From contig NC_092342.1 of assembly GCF_046630445.1 (NCBI RefSeq), positions 83,769,001 through 83,833,000 of the forward strand: DNA of 64,000 nt. Direction: 5' to 3'. Positions within the stretch are counted from its first letter, which is position 1, and every line of letters starts with the position of its first letter. The notes below the pieces were generated by a model. The model saw only the letters and a program-made list of their open reading frames with translations, ran no database searches and was not told the DNA's origin. Made by a program: the position numbers and the translations under genes. Below, piece after piece: positions 1-12,205 of this stretch. The stretch is from Rutidosis leptorrhynchoides. Its lineage: Eukaryota; Streptophyta; Magnoliopsida; Asterales; Asteraceae.

Positions 1-1
1 A

Positions 2-2836
2 AAAGAATTTCCCGATGTATTTCCGAAAGAATTACCGGGATTACCCCCACATCGATCCGTTGAATTTCAAATAGATCTTGTACCAGGAGCTGCACCAATA
101 GCTCGTGCTCCTTACAGACTCGCACCCAGCGAGATGAAAGAACTACAAAGCCAATTACAAGAACTTTTAGAGCGTGGTTTCATTCGACCAAGCACATCAC
201 CGTGGGGAGCTCCTGTTTTGTTTGTCAAGAAGAAAGATGGTACATTCAGGTTGTGTATCGACTACCGAGAGTTGAACAAACTTACCATCAAGAATCGATA
301 CCCACTACCGAGAATCGATGACTTATTTGATCAACTACAAGGCTCGTCTGTTTATTCAAAGATTGACTTACGTTCCGGGTATCATCAAATGCGGGTGAAA
401 GAAGATGATATTCCAAAGACTGCTTTCAGAACACGTTACGGTCATTACGAGTTTATGGTCATGCCGTTTGGTTTAACTAATGCACCAGCTGTGTTCATGG
501 ACCTTATGAACCGAGTGTGTGGACCATACCTTGACAAGTTTGTCATTGTTTTCATTGATGACATACTTATTTACTCAAAGAATGACCAAGAACACGGTGA
601 ACATTTGAGAAAGGTGTTAGAAGTATTGAGGAAGGAAGAATTGTACGCTAAGTTTTCAAAGTGTGCATTTTGGTTGGAAGAAGTTCAATTCCTCGGTCAC
701 ATAGTGAACAAAGAAGGTATTAAGGTGGATCCGGCAAAGATAGAAACTGTTGAAAAGTGGGAAACCCCGAAAACTCCGAAACACATACGCCAGTTTTTAG
801 GACTAGCTGGTTACTACAGAAGGTTCATCCAAGACTTTTCCAGAATAGCAAAACCCTTGACTGCATTAACGCATAAAGGGAAGAAATTTGAATGGAATGA
901 TGAACAAGAGAAAGCGTTTCAGTTATTGAAGAAAAAGCTAACTACGGCACCTATATTGTCATTGCCTGAAGGGAATGATGATTTTGTGATTTATTGTGAT
1001 GCATCAAAGCAAGGTCTCGGTTGTGTATTAATGCAACGAACGAAGGTGATTGCTTATGCGTCTAGACAATTGAAGATTCACGAACAAAATTATACGACGC
1101 ATGATTTTGAATTAGGCGCGGTTGTTTTTGCATTAAAGACTTGGAGGCACTACTTATATGGGGTCAAAAGTATTATATATACCGACCACAAAAGTCTTCA
1201 ACACATATTTAATCAGAAACAACTGAATATGAGGCAGCGTAGGTGGATTGAATTATTGAATGATTACGACTTTGAGATTCGTTACCACCCGGGGAAGGCA
1301 AATGTGGTAGCCGATGCCTTGAGCAGGAAGGACAGAGAACCCATTCGAGTAAAATCTATGAATATAATGATTCATAATAACATTACTACTCAAATAAAGG
1401 AGGCGCAACAAGGAGTTTTAAAAGAGGGAAATTTAAAGGATGAAATACCCAAAGGATCGGAGAAGCATCTTAATATTCGGGAAGACGGAACCAGGTATAG
1501 GGCTGAAAGGATTTGGGTACCAAAATTTGGAGATATGAGAGAAATGGTACTTAGAGAAGCTCATAAAACCAGATACTCAATACATCCTGGAACGGGGAAG
1601 ATGTACAAGGATCTCAAGAAACATTTTTGGTGGCCGGGTATGAAAGCCGATGTTGCTAAATACGTAGGAGAATGTTTGACGTGTTCTAAGGTCAAAGATG
1701 AGCATCAAAAACCATCAGGTCTACTTCAACAACCCGAAATCCCGGAATGGAAATGGGAAAACATTACCATGGATTTCATCACTAAATTGCCAAGGACTGC
1801 AAGTGGTTTTGATACTATTTGGGTAATAGTTGATCGTCTCACCAAATCAGCACACTTCCTGCCAATAAGAGAAGATGACAAGATGGAGAAGTTAGCACGA
1901 CTGTATTTGAAGGAAGTCGTCTCCAGACATGGAATACCAATCTCTATTATCTCTGATAGGGATGGCAGATTTATTTCAAGATTCTGGCAGACATTACAGC
2001 AAGCATTAGGAACTCGTCTAGACATGAGTACTGCCTATCATCCACAAACTGATGGGCAGAGCGAAAGGACGATACAAATGATTGAAGACATGCTACGAGC
2101 ATGTGTTATTGATTTCGGAAACAGTTGGGATCGACATCTACCATTAGCAGAATTTTCCTACAACAACAGCTACCATTCAAGCATTGAGATGGCGCCGTTT
2201 GAAGCACTTTATGGTAGAAAGTGCAGGTCTCCGATTTGTTGGAGTGAAGTGGGGGATAGACAGATTACGGGTCCGGAGATTATACAAGAAACTACCGAGA
2301 AGATCATCCAAATTCAACAACGGTTGAAAACCGCCCAAAGTCGACAAAAGAGCTACGCTGACATTAAAAGAAAAGATATAGAATTTGAAATTGGAGAGAT
2401 GGTCATGCTTAAAGTTGCACCTTGGAAAGGCGTTGTTCGATTTGGTAAACGAGGGAAATTAAATCCAAGGTATATTGGACCATTCAAGATTATTGATCGT
2501 GTCGGACCAGTAGCTTACCGACTAGAGTTACCTCAACAACTCGCGGCTGTACATAACACTTTCCACGTCTCGAATTTGAAGAAATGTTTTGCTAAAGAAG
2601 ATCTCACTATTCCGTTAGATGAAATCCAAATCAACGAAAAACTTCAATTCATCGAAGAACCCGTCGAAATAATGGATCGTGAGGTTAAAAGACGTAAGCA
2701 AAACAAGATACCAATTGTTAAGGTTCGATGGAATGCTCGTAGAGGACCCGAGTTCACCTGGGAGTGTGAAGATCAGATGAAGAAGAAATACCCACATCTA
2801 TTTCTAGAAGATTTGTCAACACCTTCAACAGCTTAA
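2..2836 (+). CDS. Ty3/gypsy chromovirus (Tekay-like) pol polyprotein, 5' end cut by the window
   Basis: Retrotransposon polyprotein that copies element RNA into DNA and integrates it. The frame is open from base 2; its first in-window ATG is at 134 and residue numbers below count from that ATG, but homology starts upstream, so the true start lies outside. Order seen: reverse transcriptase with FIDD at 140-143; RNase H with D289, E326, D351 and D394; integrase zinc finger H477/H484/C514/C517; integrase core D547, D608, E644, with D608 and E644 in the usual D-x35-E spacing; then a GPY/F-like region and a C-terminal chromodomain-like segment (about 837-885), typical of chromoviruses and thought to guide insertion to chromatin. 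No stop or frameshift interrupts 944 codons, so this is the only visible pol that could still be functional. Gag and protease lie to the left of the window. Clade assignment rests on domain order, the terminal chromodomain and the 3' junction. Confidence 0.95.
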   Translation, partial: KEFPDVFPKELPGLPPHRSVEFQIDLVPGAAPIARAPYRLAPSEMKELQSQLQELLERGFIRPSTSPWGAPVLFVKKKDGTFRLCIDYRELNKLTIKNRYPLPRIDDLFDQLQGSSVYSKIDLRSGYHQMRVKEDDIPKTAFRTRYGHYEFMVMPFGLTNAPAVFMDLMNRVCGPYLDKFVIVFIDDILIYSKNDQEHGEHLRKVLEVLRKEELYAKFSKCAFWLEEVQFLGHIVNKEGIKVDPAKIETVEKWETPKTPKHIRQFLGLAGYYRRFIQDFSRIAKPLTALTHKGKKFEWNDEQEKAFQLLKKKLTTAPILSLPEGNDDFVIYCDASKQGLGCVLMQRTKVIAYASRQLKIHEQNYTTHDFELGAVVFALKTWRHYLYGVKSIIYTDHKSLQHIFNQKQLNMRQRRWIELLNDYDFEIRYHPGKANVVADALSRKDREPIRVKSMNIMIHNNITTQIKEAQQGVLKEGNLKDEIPKGSEKHLNIREDGTRYRAERIWVPKFGDMREMVLREAHKTRYSIHPGTGKMYKDLKKHFWWPGMKADVAKYVGECLTCSKVKDEHQKPSGLLQQPEIPEWKWENITMDFITKLPRTASGFDTIWVIVDRLTKSAHFLPIREDDKMEKLARLYLKEVVSRHGIPISIISDRDGRFISRFWQTLQQALGTRLDMSTAYHPQTDGQSERTIQMIEDMLRACVIDFGNSWDRHLPLAEFSYNNSYHSSIEMAPFEALYGRKCRSPICWSEVGDRQITGPEIIQETTEKIIQIQQRLKTAQSRQKSYADIKRKDIEFEIGEMVMLKVAPWKGVVRFGKRGKLNPRYIGPFKIIDRVGPVAYRLELPQQLAAVHNTFHVSNLKKCFAKEDLTIPLDEIQINEKLQFIEEPVEIMDREVKRRKQNKIPIVKVRWNARRGPEFTWECEDQMKKKYPHLFLEDLSTPSTA

Positions 2837-2839
2837 AAT

Positions 2840-2871
2840 TTCGGGACGAAATTTATTTAACGGGTAGGTAC
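2840..2871 (+). other. PPT-equivalent block before the 3' LTR
   Basis: Purine-rich junction between the pol stop and the LTR, ending in AACGGGTAGGTAC. The same block occurs in reverse complement beside the minus-strand LTRs at 12435, 38960 and 55700, which marks it as the plus-strand priming region of this element group. Confidence 0.7.
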
Positions 2872-5800
2872 TGTAGTGACCCGAACTTTTCCATGTTTAT
2901 ATATATTAATTGAGATTGATATTTACATGATTAAATGTTTCCAATATTTTGAGCAATCAAACTTGTTAAGACTTGATTAATTGAAATATGTTTCATATAG
3001 ACAATTGACCACCCAAGTTGACCGGTGATTCACGAACGTTAAAACTTGTAAAAACTATATGATGACATATATATGGATATATATATAGTTAACATGATAC
3101 TATGATAAGTAAACATATCATTAAGTATATTAACAATGAACTACATATGTAAAAACAAGACTACTAACTTAATGATTTTTAAACGAGACATATATGTAAC
3201 GATTATCGTTGTAAAGACATTGAATGTATATATATCATATTAAGAGATATTCATACATGATAATATCATGATAATATAATAATTTAAAATCTCATTTGAT
3301 ATTATAAACATTGGGTTAACAACATTTAACAAGACCGTTAACCTAAAGGTTTAAAAACAACACTTACATGTAACGACTAACGATGACTTAACGACTCAGT
3401 TAAAATGTATATACATGTAGTGTTTTAATATGTATTTATACACTTTTGAAAGACTTCAATACACTTATCAAAATACTTCTACTTAACAAAAATGCTTACA
3501 ATTACATCCTCGTTCAGTTTCATCAACAATTCTACTCGTATGCACCCGTATTCGTACTCGTACAATACACAGCTTTTAGATGTATGTACTATTGGTATAT
3601 ACACTCCAATGATCAGCTCTTAGCAGCCCATGTGAGTCACCTAACACATGTGGGAACCATCATTTGGCAACTAGCATGAAATATCTCATAAAATTACAAA
3701 AATATGAGTAATCATTCATGACTTATTTACATGAAAACAAAATTACATATCCTTTATATTCCATACACCAACGACCAAAAACACCTACAAACACTTTCAT
3801 TCTTCAATTTTATTCATCTAATTGATCTCTCTCAAGTTCTATCTTCAAGTTCTAAGTGTTCTTCATATATTCTACAAGTTCTAGTTACATAAAATCAAGA
3901 ATACTTTCAAGTTTGCTAGCTCACTTCCAATCTTGTAAGGTGATCATCCAACCTCAAGAAATCTTTGTTTCTTACAGTAGGTTATCATTCTAATACAAGG
4001 TAATAATCATATTCAAACTTTGGTTCAATTTCTATAACTATAACAATCTTATTTCAAGTGATGATCTTACTTGAACTTGTTTTCGTGTCATGATTCTGCT
4101 TCAAGAACTTCGAGCCATCCAAGGATCCATTGAAGCTAGATCCATTTTTCTCTTTTCCAGTAGGTTTATCCAAGGAACTTAAGGTAGTAATGATGTTCAT
4201 AACATCATTCGATTCATACATATAAAGCTATCTTATTCGAAGGTTTAAACTTGTAATCACTAGAACATAGTTTAGTTAATTCTAAACTTGTTCGCAAACA
4301 AAAGTTAATCCTTCTAACTTGACTTTTAAAATCAACTAAACACATGTTCTATATCTATATGATATGCTAACTTAATGATTTAAAACCTGGAAACACGAAA
4401 AACACCGTAAAACCGGATTTACGCCGTCGTAGTAACACCGCGGGCTGTTTTGGGTTAGTTAATTAAAAACTATGATAAACTTTGATTTAAAAGTTGTTAT
4501 TCTGAGAAAATGATTTTTATTATGAACATGAAACTATATCCAAAAATTATGGTTAAACTCAAAGTGGAAGTATGTTTTCTAAAATGGTCATCTAGACGTC
4601 GTTCTTTCGACTGAAATGACTACCTTTACAAAAACGACTTGTAACTTATTTTTCTGACTATAAACCTATACTTTTTCTGTTTAGATTCATAAAATAGAGT
4701 TCAATATGAAACCATAGCAATTTGATTCACTCAAAACGGATTTAAAATGAAGAAGTTATGGGTAAAACAAGATTGGATAATTTTTCTCATTTTAGCTACG
4801 TGAAAATTGGTAACAAATCTATTCCAACCATAACTTAATCAACTTGTATTGTATATTATGTAATCTTGAGATACCATAGACACGTATACAATGTTTCGAC
4901 CTATCATGTCGACACATCTATATATATTTCGGAACAACCATAGACACTCTATATGTGAATGTTGGAGTTAGCTATACAGGGTTGAGGTTGATTCCAAAAT
5001 ATATATAGTTTGAGTTGTGATCAATACTGAGATACGTATACACTGGGTCGTGGATTGATTCAAGATAATATTTATCGATTTATTTCTGTACATCTAACTG
5101 TGGACAACTAGTTGTAGGTTACTAACGAGGACAGCTGACTTAAGAAACTTAAAACATCAAAATATATTAAAAGTGTTGTAAATATATTTTGAACATACTT
5201 TGATATATATGTATATATTGTTATAGGTTCGTGAATCAACCAGTGGCCAAGTCTTACTTCCCGACGAAGTAAAAATCTGTGAAAGTGAGTTATAGTCCCA
5301 CTTTTAAAATCTAATATTTTTGGGATGAGAATACATGCAGGTTTTATAAATGATTTACAAAATAGACACAAGTACGTGAAACTACATTCTATGGTTGAAT
5401 TATCGAAATCGAATATGCCCCTTTTTATTAAGTCTGGTAATCTAAGAATTAGGGAACATACACCCTAATTGACGCGAATCCTAAAGATAGATCTATTGGG
5501 CCTAACAAACCCCATCCAAAGTACCGGATGCTTTAGTACTTCGAAATTTATATCATATCCGAAGGGTGTCCCGGAATGATGGGGATAATCTTATATATGC
5601 ATCTTGTTAATGTCGGTTACCAGGTGTTCACCATATGAATGATTTTTATCTCTATGTATGGGATGTGTATTGAAATATGAAATCTTGTGGTCTATTATTA
5701 TGATTTGATATATATATAGGTTAAACCTATAACTCACCAACATTTTTGTTGACGTTTTAAGCATGTTTATTCTCAGGTGATTATTAAGAGCTTCCGCTGT

Positions 5801-6121
5801 CGCATACTTAAATAAGGACGAGATTTGGAGTCCATGCTTGTATGATATTGTGTAAAAACTGCATTCAAGAAACTTATTTTGTTGTAACATATTTGTATTG
5901 TAAACCATTATGTAATGGTCGTGTGTAAACAGGATATTTTAGATTATCATTATTTGATAATCTACGTAAAGCTTTTTAAAACCTTTATCTATGAAATAAA
6001 GGTTATGGTTTGTTTTAAAAATGAATGCAGTCTTTGAAAAATGTCTCATATAGAGGTCAAAACCTCGCAACGAAATCAATTAATATGGAACGTTTTTAAT
6101 CAATAAGAACGGGACATTTCA
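2872..6121 (+). mobile_element. 3' LTR of the plus-strand Tekay-like element
   Basis: Begins TGTAGTGACCC directly after the PPT block, 35 bp past the pol stop, and ends CATTTCA, giving TG...CA termini over 3250 bp. Beyond the end the sequence switches to a minus-strand LTR (6122 on), so GTATG at 6122-6126 is the expected target duplication; its partner lies outside the window. The LTR has no coding potential. Its last 100 bp contain an AGAGGTCAAAACCTCGC block that is also present, reversed, in the minus-strand LTRs here, so the families are related. Confidence 0.85.
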
Positions 6122-7661
6122 GTATGTATTATTAATGTAATTATATTACGTGTGGTAAAAATATCTTTGTACGCATATTTATTTGATTAAATAATATTGA
6201 TAATAATAATAATGATAAAAATAATAAAATGATAGTTTCAATAAAAATATTAATTTTTAGTAATAAAAATAATTTTAGTAATAACATCAACTGATAACAA
6301 TTATAATAATCATTTTAATAATAATATTAAAATTAATAATAATTCAGTTGACCATATCTTTTAATCCGTTCATCGAACCCACACGATTTCTAAATGAAAA
6401 GTTATTAAATTTTTCTTTAGCTTTTCAACGACATGCATATCATATATACTCGAGCACTAGTCAGGGATACACTATTAATATATAAAAGATAATATATGAA
6501 TGCTCACGTATCAATATTGTGATTCAATATTGCAGGAAAGTACGTAGACGCAACGAAAATGATAAACGTTAGATTGACCTCACGAGCAATACCCTCGAAC
6601 AATATCCATAACCTCCATAGATATAACCCATAATTTCCTTAGCTCTATCCCGTTTGAAAACTTATTTTGAAATCGTCCGAATATAACTCCGTCGTAGTAT
6701 TTTATGTATACTAATAATATCTTGAAATAATACTAAGTAAATATATATATATATATGTAATTCGATTGAGAGAGTTTAGAGAAATATATTTTCAAGTTTC
6801 TATTAAATAATAAAACCTATTGAATTCTATTTATAATAGATTTTTGAATTATTAAAGTGAATTATTAAAGTATGAATTATTAAAGTGAATTATTAAAGTA
6901 TGAATTATTAAAGTGAATTATTAAAGTGAATTATTAAAGTTAAAGTAAAGTAAAAGTAAAGTAAAAGTAAAGTAAATATAAAGTTAAAGTATAGTAAAAG
7001 TATAAAACTATGTACGTATAATACGCGTATAAATATATTTAATATTAATTTAAATCATTATATCATAAAACATTTTAGAAAAGTAGAATTATATATATTC
7101 ATAATAGGTTTCAAGTTTTTAAATTACAGTCTGTTGGTGAAGCATGGGATAAAGTCCAAAGGTTTAATAAACGTATGAAATCATCTTAATGAAAATGTCG
7201 AGTTACTTAACTTGTCGATATCCAACATCTAAGTTATTTACACTCCACGTTCTTACTTATAAATTACTTTACCATTTTCCGAATATTGTCAAAAAGAATA
7301 GATTTCTTAAATCACAGTGGACCTCATAACATTGGCCCGTAATCATATCATAATGTATCTGATAATTCAGTCATTTGATATTATCTCTTAATTCTGTCGA
7401 TAAATATATCGAAACAAATACGTTCATGTAAAGTATCATATATATCAAATACTTTGTTAATGTTTTCAGTTATTATATATTATATATACATATCTATATA
7501 CACATAATTGTTCGTGAATCGTCGAACACGGTCAAAGGGTAATTGATTACATGAATGTAGTTCCAAACTTTTTGAGATTCAACATTACAAATTCTGCTTA
7601 TCGTGTCGGAAACATATAAAGGTTAGGTTTAAATTTGGTCGGAAATTTCCGGGTCGTCACA
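6122..7661 (-). mobile_element. Partial minus-strand LTR (LTR1), interrupted by the plus-strand element
   Basis: Ends on the right with GGGTCGTCACA, the inverted LTR start TGTGACGACCC. It aligns by eye with the right half of the 35094-38959 LTR: AT-rich run, a stretch about a locus with GAGCACTAGTCAGGGATACAC, then a GTTCGTGAATCGTCG block. It lacks the left part because the plus-strand Tekay-like element inserted into it. It abuts internal sequence at a point that lies in the middle of the internal region in the other copies, so it is more likely a separate LTR inserted into element 1 than that element's own 3' LTR. Confidence 0.7.
6846..7010. repeat. Minisatellite GAATTATTAAAGT followed by AAAGT repeats
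   Basis: Six to seven tandem copies of a 13-15 bp GAATTATTAAAGT(AT) unit grade into short AAAGTAAAGT repeats inside LTR1. Local slippage product, with no coding value. Confidence 0.85.
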
Positions 7662-7754
7662 GTTTATCGATGGATGTAAGTAGGATAGTAAAAGACTGTT
7701 GAATCAGATTCGAAGAACGTACAATGTATCTTATTAATGTGAAATCTAAATATT

Positions 7755-7790
7755 CCTCGGGTATTACCTACCCGTTAAAATATTTTCACC
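7755..7790 (-). other. Internal PPT-like block (PPT2), element 1
   Basis: On the plus strand: CGGGTATTACCTACCCGTTA and following bases. It shares TACCTACCCGTTAAA with the LTR-adjacent blocks but sits about 100 bp inside the visible internal region. The same block recurs at 18925 and 41442. Confidence 0.55.
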
Positions 7791-8076
7791 ATTAACAGTT
7801 TGTACAATAAAACTTTTAATTATCATCTTTATGAAAACATATATACATATATATTTTCTTCAGACGTAATCATGGATTTAATGAGTCAATGTGATATTAA
7901 ACTCATCAGATTTACGGCTAGAACTAGAGTACATAATCTCTAAAATATTAGAGATTATATAATCGCCATGAAGGACGCAGATAGTTTATGTAGAACGATT
8001 CGTAGAACGATGATTATGCTAGAGGTATAGACTGCGAGGTTGAGACGTGTGATGATGTTGTTGTGGTTGGTACTGG

Positions 8077-8652
8077 TTATGCTACTGGTGCTGCTGATGG
8101 TGGTACTGTTGCTGTCGGTGCTACAAGTGTTGTTGGTGCTGAGGTTGGTGATGATGTTGGTGTAGTAAGTATAGCTTGTAGATCACGCACCATTCTTGTC
8201 AGGTTTTCTATCCTACCCTCTATCATTTCTATCCATCCACTCATCTGATTCGATAGATCTTGATTATCAATTCGAAGTTCCCTAACTTCTTCTAATATTC
8301 CCCTTCTATTGGTATTCGGAAGTAGAGGTTGAATATTTTCTGAGATTGCAGTAATGCGACCTTCGAGGTGAAAAACTTTAGCAAGAAGGGTGAATACAGT
8401 GTTGCGCATAGGCTCACCTGTGAGTACATCGTTTTCTCCGATGCTAGGAGGTAAGTTTGGTTCGCGGTAGGGCTCGCCTTCTTCATTTCTCCATCAAGTG
8501 AGTAAGTCTCGGACCCACCCCCATCTCCTCCAGAAAGAAAAATAACTAAATGGTTGAGGCACTTCTGGTTCATTGACTTCGGAGTCTGCTTCAATATACA
8601 TCTCGAAATCGCTTCTGGAACTAATGGAATCCAAGCTAGGTGTAGGATCCAT
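8077..8652 (-). pseudogene. Gag-position ORF of the non-autonomous family, one in-frame stop
   Basis: Starts MDPTPSLDSIS at 8652 and runs 191 codons to 8077, broken by TGA at 8494-8496 (codon 53). It aligns with the ORF at 42588-43022 and with the pseudogene at 19262-19717: a serine/acidic N-terminus, a conserved WGWVR.LL motif, a proline-rich linker, TGEP.RNT.F.L, a heptad-like leucine segment (coiled coil likely) and a Thr/Pro/Ala-rich tail. Its place, just after the primer binding site, is that of gag. I do not recognise a named domain and no zinc knuckle is seen; a gag N-terminal remnant is the simplest reading. Confidence 0.6.
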
Positions 8653-9043
8653 CTCTCACGATCAGTTAAAGGGTTTTGATATGAAATGATTTTGGAATAT
8701 CGAATGATATTCTAATTATATATAGAATATCTATACATACTTCCAAAGATCCCATGAATTACGGAGAAAATTAAGGAAACGTGTCAGATAAAGTTTACAG
8801 TGACAGATACGCTAAGATATGGATTTTGTCTATACACTATTCATGCAATCATTGTAGTAAGATGTGTCTAGACAAAGAATGATAAGCAGGTAATTTCCTA
8901 AGGATAATAAGTAGATGATTTTCGACACGAATGATAAGCAACACTTTTGACATGCAGACACGGTCGAAGTCCAGACTCACTAATGCATCCTAACAACTTA
9001 TCAGTTAGATACACTAATGCTGACCTGGTTCGCTAAGACCACC

Positions 9044-9055
9044 GCTCTGATACCA
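9044..9055 (-). other. Primer binding site, initiator tRNA-Met type
   Basis: The minus strand reads TGGTATCAGAGC two bases inside the LTR end. This is the complement of the plant initiator tRNA-Met 3' end, the standard gypsy/copia primer. It fixes the orientation as minus and identifies the LTR at 9058 as a 5' LTR. Confidence 0.9.
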
Positions 9056-10239
9056 ACTGTGAAGACCCGTCCTAATCCATCCGGACGAAGTCCATATCGA
9101 TTATAAACGATTCACAACAGTTAGTTACATCGCGAGGTACTTGACCTCTATATAATACATCTTACAAACATTGCATTCGATTTTAAAAGACAATCTTTCT
9201 TTACAACGAAAGTTGACTACATGCATACCATTTCATAATATATCCAACTATAATTGACTTAATAGTAATCTTGATGAACTCAACGACTCGAATGCAACGT
9301 CTTTTGAAATATGTCATGAATGACTCCAAGTAATGTCCTTAAAATGAGCAAATGCACGGCGAAAGATTTATTGCATACCTGAGAATAAACATGCTTTCAA
9401 GTGTCAACCAAAAGGTTGGTGAGTTCATTAGTTTAACATAAATAATCCTTTACATCATTTTAATAGACCACAAGATTTTCATTTCTCATAAATATACGTC
9501 CCATGCATAGAGACAAAAATATCATTCATATGGATTGAACATCTGGTAACCGACATTCACAATATGCATATAAGAATATCCCCATCATTCCGGGATTCTC
9601 CTTCAGACATGATATAAATTTCGAAGTACTAAAGCATCCGGTACTTTGGATGGGGCTTGTTGGGCCCGATAGATCTATCTTTAGAGTATAGCGTGATGTA
9701 TATTTTTTTTATATTAATTGATATAGCTTAACTAATATATATATTTTTTTTATAATAAAAGTATAGCGTGATGTATTTTTATATAAAAGTATCTATTTTT
9801 GATAATATTTATAATAATACTTATGTTATTAATAATAATAGTACTAAAAGTGATACTAATTACTAATATTAACTATAGTATTTATGTTCTCATGGTATTA
9901 CATATATTAGTCGTTAAATCAAATATAATAATAACAATGATAATAATATTAATATTCTTATTTATAACTATAATCATAATACTAATATTAATATTCTTAT
10001 TTTTTTTATATTAATTGATATAGCTTAATACTAATATCATAAGTAATACTCATACTAATAATAATAGTAATAGATATAATTCTTGTTTTTATGCATATAA
10101 TAATATATATATTTATGATACTTATAATAATAATCATATTACAAATAAAAAAAATAACAATAATAATCATAATAATAACTAATAATAATAATGATAGCAA
10201 TAAAATAAAAGTGTATACCCTCTCCAAGCTTTTTCTAAA

Positions 10240-10312
10240 AATAAACGCTCCAGACAAGAATCGAACCCGAGACCTCCCGCTAACCCGCACACCCATCAAA
10301 CCACTCTTCTGT
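10240..10312 (-). repeat. tRNA-like SINE head in LTR2
   Basis: The minus strand carries GAGGTCTCGGGTTCGATTC, a Pol III B box (GGTTCGATTC) in the context usual for plant SINE heads. The A box is weak (GTGGTTTGATGGGTG). On the element-sense 3' side come about 60 bp and then ATT-rich repeats, as expected for a SINE body and tail. The structure recurs in LTR3, the solo LTR and the LTR at 51799. Confidence 0.6.
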
Positions 10313-11917
10313 GCTGCTTTTTCTATATTTATCCGTAACCCAATTTGTATATATCTCGTTCCAATTGCCTCAGCCCAACAGACTTAATCAAGTTTTCGGC
10401 CCAACAGACTATTAATACACATTTAACAATTAAGATGGCCCAACATAACTTGATCCATAAAATCCAATCTGTTTAATAAAATAGGTTTAGGAAGGGAAAC
10501 AAAAAAAAATTGTCGGTGGTGTGTTATGATTAAAACCGAAAAGTTTTATGCTGTAGCCATTATATTTTTTTTCCTTTCATCATCATCTATCTCACACATC
10601 TCGGTTATCATTATCATCTAGCCTCTCGATAAACTTCATCATCATTTGTAATTCGCTGTAAAAAAAAAAATATTGGCGGTTTTTATGGTGTTGGTCTGCG
10701 ATGGTAGTAGCTGTAAACGAACGGGGGTTTTGGATTGGGATTTGATTTGTAAATAGAAACAATAACAAGTTATGATGATGAATGTTTGAGTGGTTTTAGG
10801 GCTTGATTAGTGAGAGTGGTAGTCGGTGATTCTTGCTCACGGTGGTGGTGATTTAGGAGGGTTGTACGGTGGCCGTTAATATGATGAAGATGGTGGTTCT
10901 TGATAGAAAACAGATACATAACAGCAATTGTAACAGTTTATATGATGGTGGGTTGTGAGGTTTTCGAATAAGTATGAAACAGAAGAATATAAACGTGTGA
11001 GGGAGGTTGAAGATGTTGGTTGCAAAGGCGAGCCGTAGTGGTGATACTTATCGATCAACATAAACTTGAAAATGAGAGTGAGTTTGGGTTGGTGTTTGGG
11101 TCGGTTCCTTGAATACAACAATGATCAAACAATAGCCTTCAAAGGATGATCGAATTTGGTTCGGTTTAGAGCTATTATGTAAAAGTTTCAAGAGCAGAGG
11201 AGTAGTTTGGTTTTGCTTGGATTTTTCTTATTTCCTTTCACGAATTGCAGTAGGTTATGAATATAATGTGTATAAGTACATGATTTAACAGTTACTTTGA
11301 TCCTAATTGATTGTGAAGTCGTCATATAATAATTTTTTTTATAGACAGGTAGTACATGAACTTTCATTTAAAGGAATAAAAAAATAAAGTAGATAGTTAC
11401 ATTCAACTGGTTTCAAATTCGTAGCTGGTATCTATTCGACTGGTATCAAATTGTGGACAGAAAACAACTATATAAAGTGTGATGGTGATATTAAATAAAA
11501 TTTGGATTCATTGTCTGACTATGTATATAATTTATACTCATAATTAGTAAATATGAATTTATATTAATAATAATGCTATTAATAATAATAACAAATATTA
11601 ATAATGATAATAATAATTATTAATAATAATATTAATAATTATGTTAATAATAATAATGATAATATTGGTAAAAATAATAATAATATGATGAAAATAATAA
11701 AAGTGATAAAAATAATAAAGTTAATAATTTTTTTAGTAATAATAATATTTATAATTCTTAATACTAATTATACTAACAGTAATAATAATTGATAATATTT
11801 ATATTGCAATTATAATACATACGTAAAACTAATATTGATGTTGATATTAGTATTAATAATTAATAATGGAATACTAATAAGGTTATTATGACAACTATAT
11901 TCTTAACTCGTATTTAC

Positions 11918-11919
<2 letters not shown>

Positions 11920-12009
<90 letters not shown>
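11920..12009. repeat. TA dinucleotide microsatellite
   Basis: About 90 bp of uninterrupted AT repeat in LTR2; the matching tract in LTR3 is about 135 bp. Confidence 0.97.
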
Positions 12010-12013
<4 letters not shown>

Positions 12014-12162
12014 TGTAATATTTATATATATAGTATCTTATTTTAAATCCTTATATACATTACTATATACATACTCTAATAATTATCTAAAGAAATCATA
12101 TATTTATATATAAACTCACTTTAAGTACAATTTAATTATTTTATATCTTATTTTTATATAGT

Positions 12163-12205
12163 TATTTTATTTTATTTTATTTTATTTTATTTTATTTTAT
12201 TTTTT
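12163..12205. repeat. TTTTA pentanucleotide microsatellite
   Basis: Eight or so TTTTA units in LTR2; the matching place in LTR3 (about 23700-23720) has fewer units. Confidence 0.9.

Larger units (their letters stand above)
7662..9057 (-). mobile_element. Internal region of non-autonomous Tekay-like element 1, 3'-truncated
   Basis: Lies between LTR1 and LTR2. Read on the minus strand it starts with the primer binding site next to LTR2, then a gag-position ORF (8077-8652), then a PPT-like block (7755-7790). The antisense module found in the other copies is missing because LTR1 joins here. No pol sequence is present. Confidence 0.75.

Noticed and set aside
8063..8248. Plus-strand Gly/Val-rich frame over the gag-position ORF
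   Set aside because: It is the complement of the Thr/Pro/Ala-rich tail of the minus-strand ORF; similar shadows occur at 42451-42693.
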